From the NCBI RefSeq assembly GCF_014775655.1, contig NZ_CP061274.1, positions 930,001 to 994,000 of the forward strand: 64,000 bases of DNA, in the 5' to 3' direction. Below the pieces are notes generated by a model. That model was not told the origin of the DNA and searched no databases. It worked only from the letters and a program-made list of their open reading frames with translations. Source of the stretch: Clavibacter zhangzhiyongii (GTDB lineage: Bacteria > Actinomycetota > Actinomycetes > Actinomycetales > Microbacteriaceae). Both the position numbers and the translations under genes were made by a program. Of this stretch, positions 35,825-46,157 are shown piece after piece (positions within the stretch are counted from its first letter, which is position 1; the number at the start of each line of letters is the position of its first letter).

Positions 35825-36737
35825 AGCGCCCCTCCAGCTTCTTGAAGACGAGCTGCCCGAGCAGGAGGCTCAGGAGCGAGACGCCGAGGGCGATGAACCC
35901 GTACATCCAGAGGTTCGGGGGCAGCTCGCCGGTGCCGCCCGTGGTGGGGTACCAGAACGCGGCGTGGAAGAGCTCGACCGCGGCGGTCACCGGGTTGAGC
36001 TGGTAGATCACGAGCATCCAGTCGGGCAGGACCTTCGCGACCTGGCCGTAGGGGTAGAGCACGGGCGAGGCCCACACGACCACCATGACGATGAGCTCGA
36101 CGAAGTTCTGCGAGTCGCGGAACGACACGTTGGCGGCGCCGAACAGCATGCCGAGTCCGATGGCGAGCGTGCCGATGATGGCGATGCCCAGCAGGATCCC
36201 GAGCACCTGCACGGGCGTCGGCGCCCAGCCGACGAAGAGGCACACGATGAGGAGGATCACGAGCTGCGGCAGGAAGTTCACCAGCGCCACGAACGTGCTC
36301 GACACCGGGAAGAGCTCGCGCGGCAGGTAGATCTTCTTGATCAGCGCCCCGTTGTCCACCAGCGACTTCGTGGAGTTGGAGAACGCCTCCGTGTAGAAGT
36401 TGATGAGGATGATGCCCGAGAACAGGTAGACGGGGTAGTTGACCTGGTTGCGGTTGAGCTGCAGGAAGATCCCCATCGCGACGAAGAAGACCGCGAACTG
36501 CGCGGCCGGCTTCACGTACGACCAGAGCCAGCCGAGCACCGATCCCCGGTAGCGCACCTGCACCTCCTTGCGCACGAGCAGGGAGAGGAGGTAGCGGCGG
36601 CGGTAGACGTCCAGGAGCCCCGCGCCCGTGCCGGGCCTCGAGAACTCCCGGGACTGGGAACTCGTCATGCTCGACACGTCGGTGGTGCCCTTCGGGGTGC
36701 GTGGGGCCCGCGCGGGGCGCGGAGCGGGGTCGGTCAC
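35808..36737 (-). CDS. Polysaccharide ABC exporter permease (Wzm/RfbD type)
   Basis: ABC-2 permease, about 309 residues from GTG 36737 or 286 from ATG 36668. The shorter form fits the family better, but neither has a good ribosome site; TACACT at 36768-36763 may be the -10. Segments include LVRKEVQVRYRGSVLGWLWSYVKP before helix 1 and YGFIALGVSLLSLLLGQLVFKKLEGRFA at the end. Six membrane helices are visible. With the overlapping ATPase it would export a lipid-linked polysaccharide to the periplasmic side, comparable to Rv3783/Rv3781 for galactan. Confidence 0.9.
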   Translation of the reverse strand: MTDPAPRPARAPRTPKGTTDVSSMTSSQSREFSRPGTGAGLLDVYRRRYLLSLLVRKEVQVRYRGSVLGWLWSYVKPAAQFAVFFVAMGIFLQLNRNQVNYPVYLFSGIILINFYTEAFSNSTKSLVDNGALIKKIYLPRELFPVSSTFVALVNFLPQLVILLIVCLFVGWAPTPVQVLGILLGIAIIGTLAIGLGMLFGAANVSFRDSQNFVELIVMVVVWASPVLYPYGQVAKVLPDWMLVIYQLNPVTAAVELFHAAFWYPTTGGTGELPPNLWMYGFIALGVSLLSLLLGQLVFKKLEGRFAQDL

Positions 36738-36772
36738 AGCGTCCGGGATCGGACCGGACACGAGTGTAACCG

Positions 36773-37627
36773 TCAGCGTGCCCGGAGGACGCCGTGGCCG
36801 GCGGCGTCGGTCAGCGCCTCGCGCCAGTCGCGGAGCGGCGCGAGGCCGATGCGCGCCCACGCGTCGTGCCCGAGGACGGAGTACGCGGGGCGCGGCGCCG
36901 GGCGCACGAACGACGCGCTGTCGGTCGGCAGCACGCGCTCCGGATCCAGGCCCGCCAGCTCGAAGACCGCGCGCGCGAGGCCGTGCCAGGTCGCCTCGCC
37001 CGAGGCCGTGCCGTGGAAGACCCCGGCCGGCGCGCCCGCCTCGATGAGCTCGGCGAGCCGGGCCGCGAGGTCGACCGTCCAGGTGGGCTGGCCGCGCTGG
37101 TCGTCGACCACCGAGACCGTCTCGTGCGACGCCGCGAGCCGCAGCATCGTGGCCGGGAAGGAGGGTCCGCCGGCGCCGAACAGCCACGCGGTGCGCACGA
37201 CGCTCGCGCCGGTCGGGTGGCCGTCGAGCACGAGCCGCTCGCCCTCGGCCTTGGTGCGGCCGTAGGCGGAGACGGGCGCGTGCGGCGCGTCCTCAGGATA
37301 GGGGGAGGTGGCGGATCCGTCGAAGACGTAGTCGGTGGAGACGTGCACGATGCGCGCGCCCGCCTCGGCCGCGGCGCGCGCGAGGACGCCGGCGCCCGTC
37401 GCGTTGATCGCCCGCGCCTCGTCCTCGTGCTCCTCGGCCGCGTCCACCGCGGTGTAGGCGGCGAGGTTGACGACGACGTCGTGCCCGGCGACGGCCGCGC
37501 GGACGGCCGCCTCGTCGGTGATGTCGAGCTCGGCGCGCGCGGGCGCCGTCACGTCGTGCGCGGCGAGCGCGGGCAGGAGGTCCTGCCCGAGCATGCCCCG
37601 GCCGCCCGTGACGAGGATCCGGCTCAC
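36773..37627 (-). CDS. rmlD: dTDP-4-dehydrorhamnose reductase
   Basis: Last step of dTDP-L-rhamnose synthesis. The 284-residue short-chain dehydrogenase has the NAD(P) motif TGGRGMLGQD at the N-terminus, NLAAYTAVDAAE, VSTDYVFDG and the catalytic YGRTKAEGE (Tyr and Lys). The GTG start overlaps the rmlB stop, a normal GTGA junction. The rml genes here split into a leftward rmlB-rmlD pair and rightward rmlC-rmlA. Confidence 0.95.
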   Translation of the reverse strand: MSRILVTGGRGMLGQDLLPALAAHDVTAPARAELDITDEAAVRAAVAGHDVVVNLAAYTAVDAAEEHEDEARAINATGAGVLARAAAEAGARIVHVSTDYVFDGSATSPYPEDAPHAPVSAYGRTKAEGERLVLDGHPTGASVVRTAWLFGAGGPSFPATMLRLAASHETVSVVDDQRGQPTWTVDLAARLAELIEAGAPAGVFHGTASGEATWHGLARAVFELAGLDPERVLPTDSASFVRPAPRPAYSVLGHDAWARIGLAPLRDWREALTDAAGHGVLRAR

Positions 37628-38613
37628 TTGGGCAGCTCGGCGCGCTGCTTCAGGGGCTCCCACCAGGAGCGGTTGTCGCGGTACCACTGCACGACGTCGG
37701 CGAGGCCCTCGGCGAACGGCACCTGCGGCGCGTAGCCGAGCTCCCGCTGGATCTTGGAGATGTCGACGGAGTAGCGGAGGTCGTGGCCCTTGCGGTCCTC
37801 GACCCGGTCGACGTACGACCAGTCGCGGCCGGTCGCGTCGAGCAGCAGCTGCGTAAGCTCGCGGTTGGTGAGCTCGGTGCCGCCGCCGATGTTGTAGATC
37901 TCGCCGGGCGCGCCCTGCACGAGCACGAGCGCGATGCCGCGGCAGTGGTCGTCCACGTGCAGCCAGTCGCGGATGTTGAGGCCCTCGCCGTAGAGCGGCA
38001 CGTGGCGGTCGTCGATGAGGTTCGTGACGAACAGCGGGATGACCTTCTCGGGGAAGTGGTACGGCCCGTAGTTGTTCGAGCAGCGCGTGATCGACACGTC
38101 GAGCCCGTGCGTGCGGTGGTACGAGCGGGCGAGCAGGTCGCTGCCGGCCTTCGACGCCGAGTAGGGGGAGTTGGGCTCCAGCGGCCGCGACTCGTCCCAC
38201 GAGCCCTCGGCGATGGATCCGTAGACCTCGTCGGTGGAGACGTGCACGAAGCGCTTCAGGTCGTGGCGGAGGGCGGCGTCGAGGAGCTTCTGCGTGCCGA
38301 GCACGTTGGTCTCGACGAAGATGCTGGCGTCGCGCACGGAGCGGTCGACGTGGCTCTCGGCGGCGAAGTGCACGACGGCGTCGACCTGCGGGATCCACTC
38401 GTCGAGGACGGCGTCGTCGCGGATGTCGCCCTGGACGAACGTGTACCGCGGCGAGTCGCTGACGGGCGCGAGGTTCTCGAGGTTGCCCGAGTAGGTGAGG
38501 GCGTCGAGCACGACGACGTCGACGCCCTCGAGCCCGGCGTAGTGGTCCTGGAGTGCGTGGCGCACGAAGTTGGAGCCGATGAAGCCGGCGCCGCCGGTCA
38601 CGAGGATCCTCAT
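37624..38613 (-). CDS. rmlB: dTDP-glucose 4,6-dehydratase
   Basis: Second step of dTDP-L-rhamnose synthesis. The 329-residue enzyme has TGGAGFIGSNFVRH, VVHFAAESHVDRSV, STDEVYGS with the active-site residues, YSASKAGSDLLARSYHRTH (Tyr-Lys pair) and CSNNYGPYHFPEKVIPLF. A GAAGGA ribosome site precedes the ATG at 38613. It is divergent from the second GtrA gene. Confidence 0.97.
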   Translation of the reverse strand: MRILVTGGAGFIGSNFVRHALQDHYAGLEGVDVVVLDALTYSGNLENLAPVSDSPRYTFVQGDIRDDAVLDEWIPQVDAVVHFAAESHVDRSVRDASIFVETNVLGTQKLLDAALRHDLKRFVHVSTDEVYGSIAEGSWDESRPLEPNSPYSASKAGSDLLARSYHRTHGLDVSITRCSNNYGPYHFPEKVIPLFVTNLIDDRHVPLYGEGLNIRDWLHVDDHCRGIALVLVQGAPGEIYNIGGGTELTNRELTQLLLDATGRDWSYVDRVEDRKGHDLRYSVDISKIQRELGYAPQVPFAEGLADVVQWYRDNRSWWEPLKQRAELPK

Positions 38614-38788
38614 GGGGATACGTCCTTCGGTAGAGGCGCCGGAGGGGTGGGCCGGCGTCGTGGGCCGGCGATTCGGGCGCCGGGCGCTCGATCCTATCGG
38701 GGGAGCCCCGCGGCGCGGCGGCGGCCGGGCCCCCCACATCAGGGGTGCGACGCGGTGCGCGCGCGGTCGGGCCGGGCATCATGGATGC

Positions 38789-39289
38789 GTGCCCCGGACC
38801 CCGCCCGCCGCCCGCCTGCGGGAGCTCCTCGCCGACCGCCGGGTGCGCTTCCTCCTCGTCGGCGGGTTCAACACCGTCTTCGCCTTCGTCCTCTTCGCCG
38901 CGCTCGAGGCCACGGCCGGCCGCGCGCTCGACCGGGCCGGGAACCCCGTCGCGGGCTCCCTCGTCCCGCTCCTCGGCAGCTACGCCGTCGCGATCCTGGT
39001 GGCCTTCGCGCTGTACCGCCGGCTGGTCTACCGGGTGCACGGCCACGTGCTGCGCGACCTCGGGCGCTTCGTCTCCGTCTACGTCGTCTCCATCACCCTG
39101 AACGCGGTCCTGCTGCCGCTGCTGGTCGCGGTCGGGGTGCCTCGGCTCGGCGCGCAGGCGCTGCTCGTGGTCCTGATCACGGTCGTCAGCTACGTGGGCC
39201 ACGGCCGGTTCTCCTTCCGCCGCTCGTCCCCCGGAGAGGGGGAGCCCCCGACCGATCCGGAGGGCGACGGGGCCGCGGCGCCGCGCTGA
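38789..39289 (+). CDS. GtrA-family membrane protein (glycan-locus copy)
   Basis: 166 residues, four membrane helices. It opens RVRFLLVGGFNTVFAFVLFAALE and has SYAVAILVAFALYRRLVYRVHG and VVSYVGHGRFSFRR, the standard GtrA signature positions. GTG at 38789 follows a CATCAT hexamer at leaderless spacing. Its place among rml, glf and emb-like genes resembles Rv3789, a mycobacterial GtrA protein linked to arabinan precursor handling, so a role in flipping or presenting a polyprenyl-linked sugar is plausible but not shown. Confidence 0.85.
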   Translation: MPRTPPAARLRELLADRRVRFLLVGGFNTVFAFVLFAALEATAGRALDRAGNPVAGSLVPLLGSYAVAILVAFALYRRLVYRVHGHVLRDLGRFVSVYVVSITLNAVLLPLLVAVGVPRLGAQALLVVLITVVSYVGHGRFSFRRSSPGEGEPPTDPEGDGAAAPR

Positions 39290-39297
39290 CGCGTTGC

Positions 39298-39303
39298 TAG
39301 GGT
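39298..39303 (+). promoter_or_regulatory. -10 hexamer of rmlC, leaderless
   Basis: TAGGGT ends 8 nt before the GTG at 39311, overlapping the end of the GtrA gene region. Confidence 0.5.
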
Positions 39304-39310
39304 CGGCAGC

Positions 39311-39916
39311 GTGCAGATCCGAGAGCTCGCCGTACCCGACGCGTACGAGCTGACCCCCGTCCAGCGGACCGACGACCGGGGCGTGTTCCTCGAGTGGTAC
39401 CGGTTCGACGAGATCCAGGAGGCGGTGGGCCACCCGCTCGACCTCCGCCAGGCGAACATGAGCGTGTCCCGGCGCGGCGTCGTCCGCGGCGTGCACTTCG
39501 CCGACGTCCCCCGCGGCCAGGCCAAGCACGTGAAGGCCGTCTCCGGCGCCGTGCTCGACTTCATCGTCGACATCCGGGTGGGATCCCCGACGTTCGGCCG
39601 GTGGGACAGCGTGCGGCTCGACACCGACACCCACAAGGCCGTCTACATCTCCGAGGGCCTCGGCCACTGCTTCGTCGCGCTGACCGACGACGCCGCCGTC
39701 ACCTACCTCGTGAGCGACGTCTACAACCCGTCCGCCGAGCACGGCATCACGCCGCTGGACCCCGACCTCGACCTCCGCTTCCCGGAGGAGGCGGGCGAGC
39801 CGCTCCTCTCCCCGAAGGACCTCGAGGCCCCGACCCTCGCGGAGGCCGCGGCCGCCGGGCTCCTCCCCACCTGGTCGGACATGCGCGCCTTCCACGACTC
39901 GCAGAAGGTGAGCTGA
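39311..39916 (+). CDS. rmlC: dTDP-4-dehydrorhamnose 3,5-epimerase
   Basis: Third enzyme of dTDP-L-rhamnose synthesis, 201 residues of cupin fold. The substrate region reads SRRGVVRGVHFADVP with the catalytic His, then KAVSGAVLDFIVDIR and a conserved Tyr in AVYISEGLGHCF. A C-terminal extension continues after YLVSDVYNPSAEHGITPLD. It starts with GTG, leaderless, and is followed after 3 bp by rmlA. Confidence 0.95.
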   Translation: MQIRELAVPDAYELTPVQRTDDRGVFLEWYRFDEIQEAVGHPLDLRQANMSVSRRGVVRGVHFADVPRGQAKHVKAVSGAVLDFIVDIRVGSPTFGRWDSVRLDTDTHKAVYISEGLGHCFVALTDDAAVTYLVSDVYNPSAEHGITPLDPDLDLRFPEEAGEPLLSPKDLEAPTLAEAAAAGLLPTWSDMRAFHDSQKVS

Positions 39917-39919
39917 CCC

Positions 39920-40792
39920 ATGAAGGGCATCATCCTGGCCGGCGGCTCCGGCACCCGGCTCTGGCCGATCACGAAGGGCATCAGCAAGCAGCTGATGCCG
40001 ATCTACGACAAGCCGATGATCTACTACCCCCTGTCGACGCTGATGATGGCCGACATCCGCGAGGTGCTCATCATCACGACGCCCGAGTACAACGACCAGT
40101 TCCGGGCGCTGCTCGGCGACGGATCGCACCTCGGCATGCGCATCGAGTACGCCGTGCAGCCCTCGCCCGACGGCCTCGCGCAGGCCTTCGTCATCGGCGA
40201 GGAGTTCATCGGCGACGACTCGGTGGCGCTCGTGCTCGGCGACAACATCTTCCACGGCGCGGGCCTCGGCACGAGCCTGCGGAAGAACACGGAGATCGAC
40301 GGCGCGCTGATCTTCGCGTACCACGTGGCCGACCCGACGGCCTACGGCGTGGTCGAGTTCGACGACGCCTTCACGGCCGTCTCCATCGAGGAGAAGCCCG
40401 CGCAGCCGAAGAGCGCCTACGCGGTGCCCGGCCTCTACTTCTTCGACAACGACGTGGTGGGGATCGCCAAGGGCATCGAGCCGAGCGAGCGCGGCGAGCT
40501 CGAGATCACGGCGGTCAACGACCACTACCTCCAGGCCGGCCGCCTCCGCGTGCAGGTCCTCGACCGCGGCACCGCGTGGCTCGACACGGGCACGTTCGAG
40601 AGCATGATGCAGGCGTCCGAGTACGTGAAGGTCATCGAGGACCGCCAGGGCTTCAAGATCGGCTGCATCGAGGAGATCGCCTACCGGGCCGGCTGGATCG
40701 ACCGGGAGGCGCTGGAGGAGCTCGCGCGTCCGCTCATCAAGAGCGGGTACGGCCGGTACCTCGCCGATCTCGCGGTGCCGTCGGAGCGCTGA
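39920..40792 (+). CDS. rmlA: Glucose-1-phosphate thymidylyltransferase
   Basis: First step of dTDP-L-rhamnose synthesis. The 290-residue enzyme has GGSGTRLWP at residues 8-16, [29 protein letters not shown] and FVEKP-like [11 protein letters not shown]. With rmlB, rmlC and rmlD it completes the pathway inside this locus; rhamnose is the linker sugar of mycobacterial arabinogalactan and also common in Gram-positive wall glycans. Confidence 0.97.
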   Translation: MKGIILAGGSGTRLWPITKGISKQLMPIYDKPMIYYPLSTLMMADIREVLIITTPEYNDQFRALLGDGSHLGMRIEYAVQPSPDGLAQAFVIGEEFIGDDSVALVLGDNIFHGAGLGTSLRKNTEIDGALIFAYHVADPTAYGVVEFDDAFTAVSIEEKPAQPKSAYAVPGLYFFDNDVVGIAKGIEPSERGELEITAVNDHYLQAGRLRVQVLDRGTAWLDTGTFESMMQASEYVKVIEDRQGFKIGCIEEIAYRAGWIDREALEELARPLIKSGYGRYLADLAVPSER

Positions 40793-40815
40793 CCGGGAGC
40801 GCAGGCCCGCCCCGC

Positions 40816-40821
40816 TACCAT
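40816..40821 (+). promoter_or_regulatory. Candidate -10 of the GlfT1-like operon
   Basis: TACCAT lies in the 128-bp gap after rmlA, predicting a 5' UTR of about 93 nt ending with a GAGGGGAAG ribosome site before 40921. Confidence 0.35.
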
Positions 40822-40920
40822 CGGGGGAGCCGAGCGCGTCCCCGGCGTCCCGACGCGCCGTCGCGCGTCGTCGTCCGGGTGGCTCATGCGCGCTCCGGCC
40901 TCGACCGAGGGGAAGACCGG

Positions 40921-41898
40921 ATGCCGTCCGACGTGAGCCGCACCGACCGCATCGTCGCCGTGGTCGTGGCCTTCGACCGCCGCGAGCTGGTGCAGGAGAC
41001 CCTGGCCGCCCTCGCGGCCCAGACCGTCGCCCCCGCCGCGATCGTGGTCGTCGACAACGCGTCCTCGGACGGGACGGCCGACGTGGTCCGCGCGCGCTTC
41101 CCGGAGGTCGACCTCACGGTGCTGCCGCGCAACACGGGCGGCGCCGGCGGCTTCACGGCGGGCATGGCGCGCGCGCTCGCCGTCCACGACGCCGACGCCG
41201 TGTGGCTCATGGACGACGACACGGTCCCGGACCCCGGTGCGCTCGCGGCGCTCCTCGCGGCCCGGCGCGCGGCGCCGGCGGGCACGGCCCTCCTCGCGTC
41301 GGCGGTCCGCTGGGTGGACGGCCGGCCGCATCCCATGAACACGCCGCGCGTGCGGCCGGGCGCCTCGCGCGCCTCGATCCGCCGCGCCGCCCGGCACGGC
41401 GCCTACCCCGTGCGCAGCGCCTCCTTCGTCTCCCTGCTCGTGGAGGCCGACGCCGTGCGCCTGCACGGGCTCCCGGTCGCCGACTACTTCCTCTGGAACG
41501 ACGACTTCGAGTTCAGCACGCGCCTGCTCCGCCGTGCCCCCGGGTACGTCGCCACCGCCAGCACCGTCGAGCACCGCACGCGCACGTTCGGCGCGGCGGA
41601 CGTGGATCCGGGCGCCCGCTTCTTCTACGAGGTGCGCAACAAGACGTGGCTGATGCGGCTCTCGCCGTCCCTCACGGCGGCCGAGCGGGTCCTCTACTCC
41701 GTCGCCGCGCTCCGGTCCTGGACCCGCACGGTCCGCCGCTCGCGCGACCGCCGGCTCCTCCTCTCCGGCCTCGTCCGCGGCCTGCGCGCGGGCCTCGCCA
41801 CGCGTCCGCGGCCGAACGTCGAGGTGCTGGCGGGCCTGGGGGCGACGACCGACCAGGTCGCCCGGATCGACGCCGCCTCGGCGGGGGCGCGCGCGTGA
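40921..41898 (+). CDS. GT2 glycosyltransferase, GlfT1-like
   Basis: 325-residue inverting GT-A enzyme. The first 100 residues hold the nucleotide fold (VVVAFDRRELVQETLAAL, IVVVDNASSDGTADVV), the hallmark NTGGAGGFTAGM and the metal site WLMDDDTVPDPG. The acceptor half has SFVSLLVEADAVRLHGLP and ADYFLWNDDFEFSTRLLR. NTGGAGGF followed by DDD is shared with GlfT1 (Rv3782) and GlfT2, so it probably adds the first galactofuranose residues to a rhamnosyl linker. That is inference from motif and neighbours (glf and GlfT2 follow). It overlaps the next gene by GTGA. Confidence 0.85.
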   Translation: MPSDVSRTDRIVAVVVAFDRRELVQETLAALAAQTVAPAAIVVVDNASSDGTADVVRARFPEVDLTVLPRNTGGAGGFTAGMARALAVHDADAVWLMDDDTVPDPGALAALLAARRAAPAGTALLASAVRWVDGRPHPMNTPRVRPGASRASIRRAARHGAYPVRSASFVSLLVEADAVRLHGLPVADYFLWNDDFEFSTRLLRRAPGYVATASTVEHRTRTFGAADVDPGARFFYEVRNKTWLMRLSPSLTAAERVLYSVAALRSWTRTVRRSRDRRLLLSGLVRGLRAGLATRPRPNVEVLAGLGATTDQVARIDAASAGARA

Positions 41899-42740
41899 CG
41901 GAGCCGTTCTCCCTCCTCCTCCCCGTGTACAAGGGGGACAAGCCCGACTACTTCGAGCGCGCCTACCGCAGCTCCGTCGACCAGCAGACGCTGCGGCCGG
42001 ACCAGGTCGTGGTCGTGCAGGACGGGCCCATCTCGCCGGCCCTGGCCCGCGCCGTCGACGAGGCCGTCGCGTCGTCGCCCGTCGAGGCGTCCGTGCTCCG
42101 GTTGCCCCGCAACGTCGGGCTCGCCCACGCCCTCGAGCGCGGCCTCGACGCGTGCGCGCACGACGTGGTCGCGCGCATGGACGCCGACGACATCTCCCTG
42201 CCCGACCGCTTCGCGCGCCAGCTCGAGATGATGGCGACCGGGCTCGACCTCGTGGGCACGGGCATGTACGAGTTCGCCGACGAGGTGGGCACCATCGTGG
42301 GCACCCGGACGCCGCCCACCGGCGCCGCGCGCATCGGCGGCTACGCCCGCTTCCACGACCCCTTCAACCACCCCACCGTGGTCTACCGCCGCTCCGCGGT
42401 GCGCGCCGCCGGGGGCTACGTGGACATCGGCCTGATGGAGGACTACTTCCTCTTCGCGCGCATGGTGCAGGCGGGCGCCCGGGTCGACAACATCCCCGAG
42501 CCGCTCGTGATGTACCGCGTGAGCGACGGCGCGTACGCGCGCCGCGGCGGGCTCTCCCAGCTGCGCGCCGAGCTCCGCCTCCAGCGCGAGTTCCGGCGAC
42601 GCCGCTTCACCACGCCCTACCAGGCCGTGCGCAACGTCGCGATCCGCGGCGGCTACCGCCTCGTCCCCGAGCGCCTGCGCCGCTGGGCCTACGGCCGCGT
42701 CTTCGCGGGGGGCTCCGGCGCGGGTCGCAGCGCCTCCTGA
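41895..42740 (+). CDS. GT2 glycosyltransferase, SpsA/amylovoran type
   Basis: 281-residue GT-A enzyme beginning FSLLLPVYKGDKPDYFERAYRS, with VVVVQDGP, NVGLAHALERGLDAC and the metal site ARMDADDISLPDRF. The catalytic area includes DPFNHPTVVYRRSAV and MEDYFLFARMV. It resembles enzymes that transfer sugars in exopolysaccharide pathways. The sugar is unknown. Position between a GlfT1-like enzyme and glf suggests work on the same glycan. The GTG start overlaps the previous stop. Confidence 0.85.
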   Translation: MTEPFSLLLPVYKGDKPDYFERAYRSSVDQQTLRPDQVVVVQDGPISPALARAVDEAVASSPVEASVLRLPRNVGLAHALERGLDACAHDVVARMDADDISLPDRFARQLEMMATGLDLVGTGMYEFADEVGTIVGTRTPPTGAARIGGYARFHDPFNHPTVVYRRSAVRAAGGYVDIGLMEDYFLFARMVQAGARVDNIPEPLVMYRVSDGAYARRGGLSQLRAELRLQREFRRRRFTTPYQAVRNVAIRGGYRLVPERLRRWAYGRVFAGGSGAGRSAS

Positions 42741-42750
42741 CGCGGGAGGG

Positions 42751-42756
42751 TACCCT
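42751..42756 (+). promoter_or_regulatory. Candidate -10 of glf-glfT2
   Basis: TACCCT lies 10 nt after the preceding stop; the predicted leader is about 45 nt and contains AAAAGGA ahead of the glf ATG. Confidence 0.4.
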
Positions 42757-42759
42757 TGA

Positions 42760-43980
<1,221 letters not shown>

Positions 43981-43982
43981 AC

Positions 43983-46001
43983 ATGGCCGACGCGCTGATC
44001 GAGGCCACGGGCCGGGACGAGGCGCTGCTCCTGCAGCGCGTCATCTTCCCCACGGACCACGACCCGGACACCGTCCCCCTCTACGTGGACGCCGACTACT
44101 GGACCAGCATCCCCGTCGTCGACCGCCGCAAGCACGGCACGAACATGCAGGTCATCGACGCGGACCACGACCGCGCGGTCGTCCGGCTGTCCGACGTCGG
44201 CATCCTGAGCGCGATGGACGGCGAGGGCGGCTTCCGCGTGCCGCACCGCCGCAAGGTCTCGTTCGGCACCTACTTCAACGCCTTCCCCGCGGCCTACTGG
44301 CGCGCCCACACGTCGCTCTCGTCGGTCGCGCTCGAGGTCATGACCGCGGGCGAGGGCCAGGTCGTCGTCTACCGCTCGAACGCGCGCGGCGTGATCCAGA
44401 AGGTCGAGGGGCGCATCGTCCGCGGCGACGTCACGAGCACCTTCGAGCTGCCGTTCACGAACTTCGCCGACGGCGGGTGGTACTGGTTCGACCTCGTCGG
44501 CGAGGAGGCCGACCTGTCCCTCGTGCAGGCCGCGTGGTTCGCGCCCGAGGGCACCGTCACGCGCACGGGATCCACCGGCACGGTCAGCCTCGCGGTCACC
44601 ACGCTCAACCGGGCCGAGTACTGCGTCAAGCTCCTCACCGACATCGGCGCCAACGCCGAGGTGACCCGCCTCATCGACAACATCTTCGTCACCGACCAGG
44701 GCACCCAGAAGATCGTCGACCAGCCCGAGTTCCCACGTGCCGAGGAGCTGCTCGGCGGGCGCCTGCGCGTCATCGACCAGGCCAACCTCGGCGGGTCGGG
44801 CGGGTTCTCGCGCGGCATGTACGAGACGCTCCAGGCCGGGGCCTCCGACTACGTGCTCGTGCTCGACGACGACATCACCATCGAGCCGGAGAGCATCCGA
44901 CGCGCGCTCAAGTTCGCGGACTTCGCGGTCAAGCCGACGATCGTCGGCGGCCACATGTTCGACATGTACGACAAGGGCAAGCTGCACGCGTACGCCGAGG
45001 GCTTCGACATGTGGAACTTCATGTGGGGCCCGGTCACGCCGACGCGCCACGACTTCCCGTCGTCGAACCTCCGCCAGACCCGCTGGATGCACCGCCGCGT
45101 CGACGCCGCCTACAACGGCTGGTGGATGTGCCTGATCCCCGTGGAGACCATCCGCGAGATCGGGCTGTCGCTCCCCGTCTTCATCAAGTGGGACGACGCC
45201 GAGTACGCGCTCCGCGCCCGCGAGCACGGCGTGCCCACGGTCACCCTGCCCGGTGCCGCCGTCTGGCACGTCTCCTGGGTCGACAAGGACGACTCGCAGG
45301 ACTGGCAGGCGTTCTTCCACGCCCGCAACCGGCTCATCGTCGCCCTGCTGCATTCGCCGTTCCCGCGCGGCGGCCGCCTGCTGACGGCCAACCTCGCCAC
45401 CGACGTGCGGCACCTGGTCTCGATGCAGTACTTCGCGCTGGCCGCCCGGCACGAGGCGTACCGCAACATCCTCAAGGGGCCGCGCGGCCTGCACCAGGAC
45501 ATGGTCACGCGCCTCGCCCGCACCCGCGAGCTCGCGAAGGGCTTCACCGACGGCGTCCCCATCAAGGACCGGGCGGAGCTGCCGGCCGTCGAGGGGAGCC
45601 TCGGGTCGCGCCGCCGTCCGCGCCAGTACCGGGCGCCGAACGCGCTCACGCGTCCGCTGTGGCTGGCCCGCGTGGTGCTCCGCCACGCGTTCTCGCCCGT
45701 CAAGCCGGCCGCCATGCAGAGCCCGGAGGCGCACCTCGCGTTCGCCGACGCGCGCTGGTGGGTCGTCCCGAACTACGACAGCGTCCTCGTCTCCAACGCC
45801 GAGGGCTCGGCGGCGCTGCTGCACCGCCGCGACCCGGCGACGTTCCGCCGGATGCTCGTGACGAGCATCGTCCTCCGGGCGCGGATCCTCGCCCGCTGGC
45901 CGCAGCTGCGCGCCGCGTACCGGGCCGCGCTGCCGCGCATCACCAGCGAGAAGGAGTGGGCGAAGAGCTTCGGCGTCACGCCCCCGCGCACCGGACGCTG
46001 A
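43983..46001 (+). CDS. glfT2: Galactofuranosyltransferase GlfT2 (galactan polymerase)
   Basis: 672-residue galactan polymerase. The N-terminal beta-barrel domain (about 1-190) is followed by a GT-A domain (LAVTTLNRAEYCVKLL) with ANLGGSGGFSRGM, the metal-binding triple Asp at 295-297 and WDDAEYALRAREHG with the catalytic acidic pair near 404-405. A conserved WHVSWVDKDDSQDWQ and a helical C-terminal domain complete the layout. Length and order match the mycobacterial/corynebacterial enzyme (about 640 residues), which builds the alternating beta-1,5/beta-1,6 galactofuran. ATG is 2 bp after the glf stop. Confidence 0.93.
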   Translation: MADALIEATGRDEALLLQRVIFPTDHDPDTVPLYVDADYWTSIPVVDRRKHGTNMQVIDADHDRAVVRLSDVGILSAMDGEGGFRVPHRRKVSFGTYFNAFPAAYWRAHTSLSSVALEVMTAGEGQVVVYRSNARGVIQKVEGRIVRGDVTSTFELPFTNFADGGWYWFDLVGEEADLSLVQAAWFAPEGTVTRTGSTGTVSLAVTTLNRAEYCVKLLTDIGANAEVTRLIDNIFVTDQGTQKIVDQPEFPRAEELLGGRLRVIDQANLGGSGGFSRGMYETLQAGASDYVLVLDDDITIEPESIRRALKFADFAVKPTIVGGHMFDMYDKGKLHAYAEGFDMWNFMWGPVTPTRHDFPSSNLRQTRWMHRRVDAAYNGWWMCLIPVETIREIGLSLPVFIKWDDAEYALRAREHGVPTVTLPGAAVWHVSWVDKDDSQDWQAFFHARNRLIVALLHSPFPRGGRLLTANLATDVRHLVSMQYFALAARHEAYRNILKGPRGLHQDMVTRLARTRELAKGFTDGVPIKDRAELPAVEGSLGSRRRPRQYRAPNALTRPLWLARVVLRHAFSPVKPAAMQSPEAHLAFADARWWVVPNYDSVLVSNAEGSAALLHRRDPATFRRMLVTSIVLRARILARWPQLRAAYRAALPRITSEKEWAKSFGVTPPRTGR

Positions 46002-46104
46002 TCCGCGGGGCGGTCGGCCGGAGCCGGCCGCCCCTGCCCCCTCGCGCGCGTCCGGGCGCCGGATGCCGTCGAGCCCCGTGGTCGGGTCGTGCGCGACCAC
46101 CGGT

Positions 46105-46138
46105 TAGCATGTCCCAGCGGGGCGCATGGTAGCGCCCC
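46105..46138 (+). promoter_or_regulatory. Promoter and 5' stem-loop of the LGFP-protein gene
   Basis: TAGCAT (46105-46110) predicts transcription from about 46117. Immediately there, GGGGCGC (46119-46125) pairs with GCGCCCC (46132-46138) across a 6-nt loop, giving a hairpin at the mRNA 5' end. The ribosome site GGGGGACGG and GTG 46158 follow. Confidence 0.45.
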
Positions 46139-46157
46139 CGGGAGCGGGGGACGGCTA

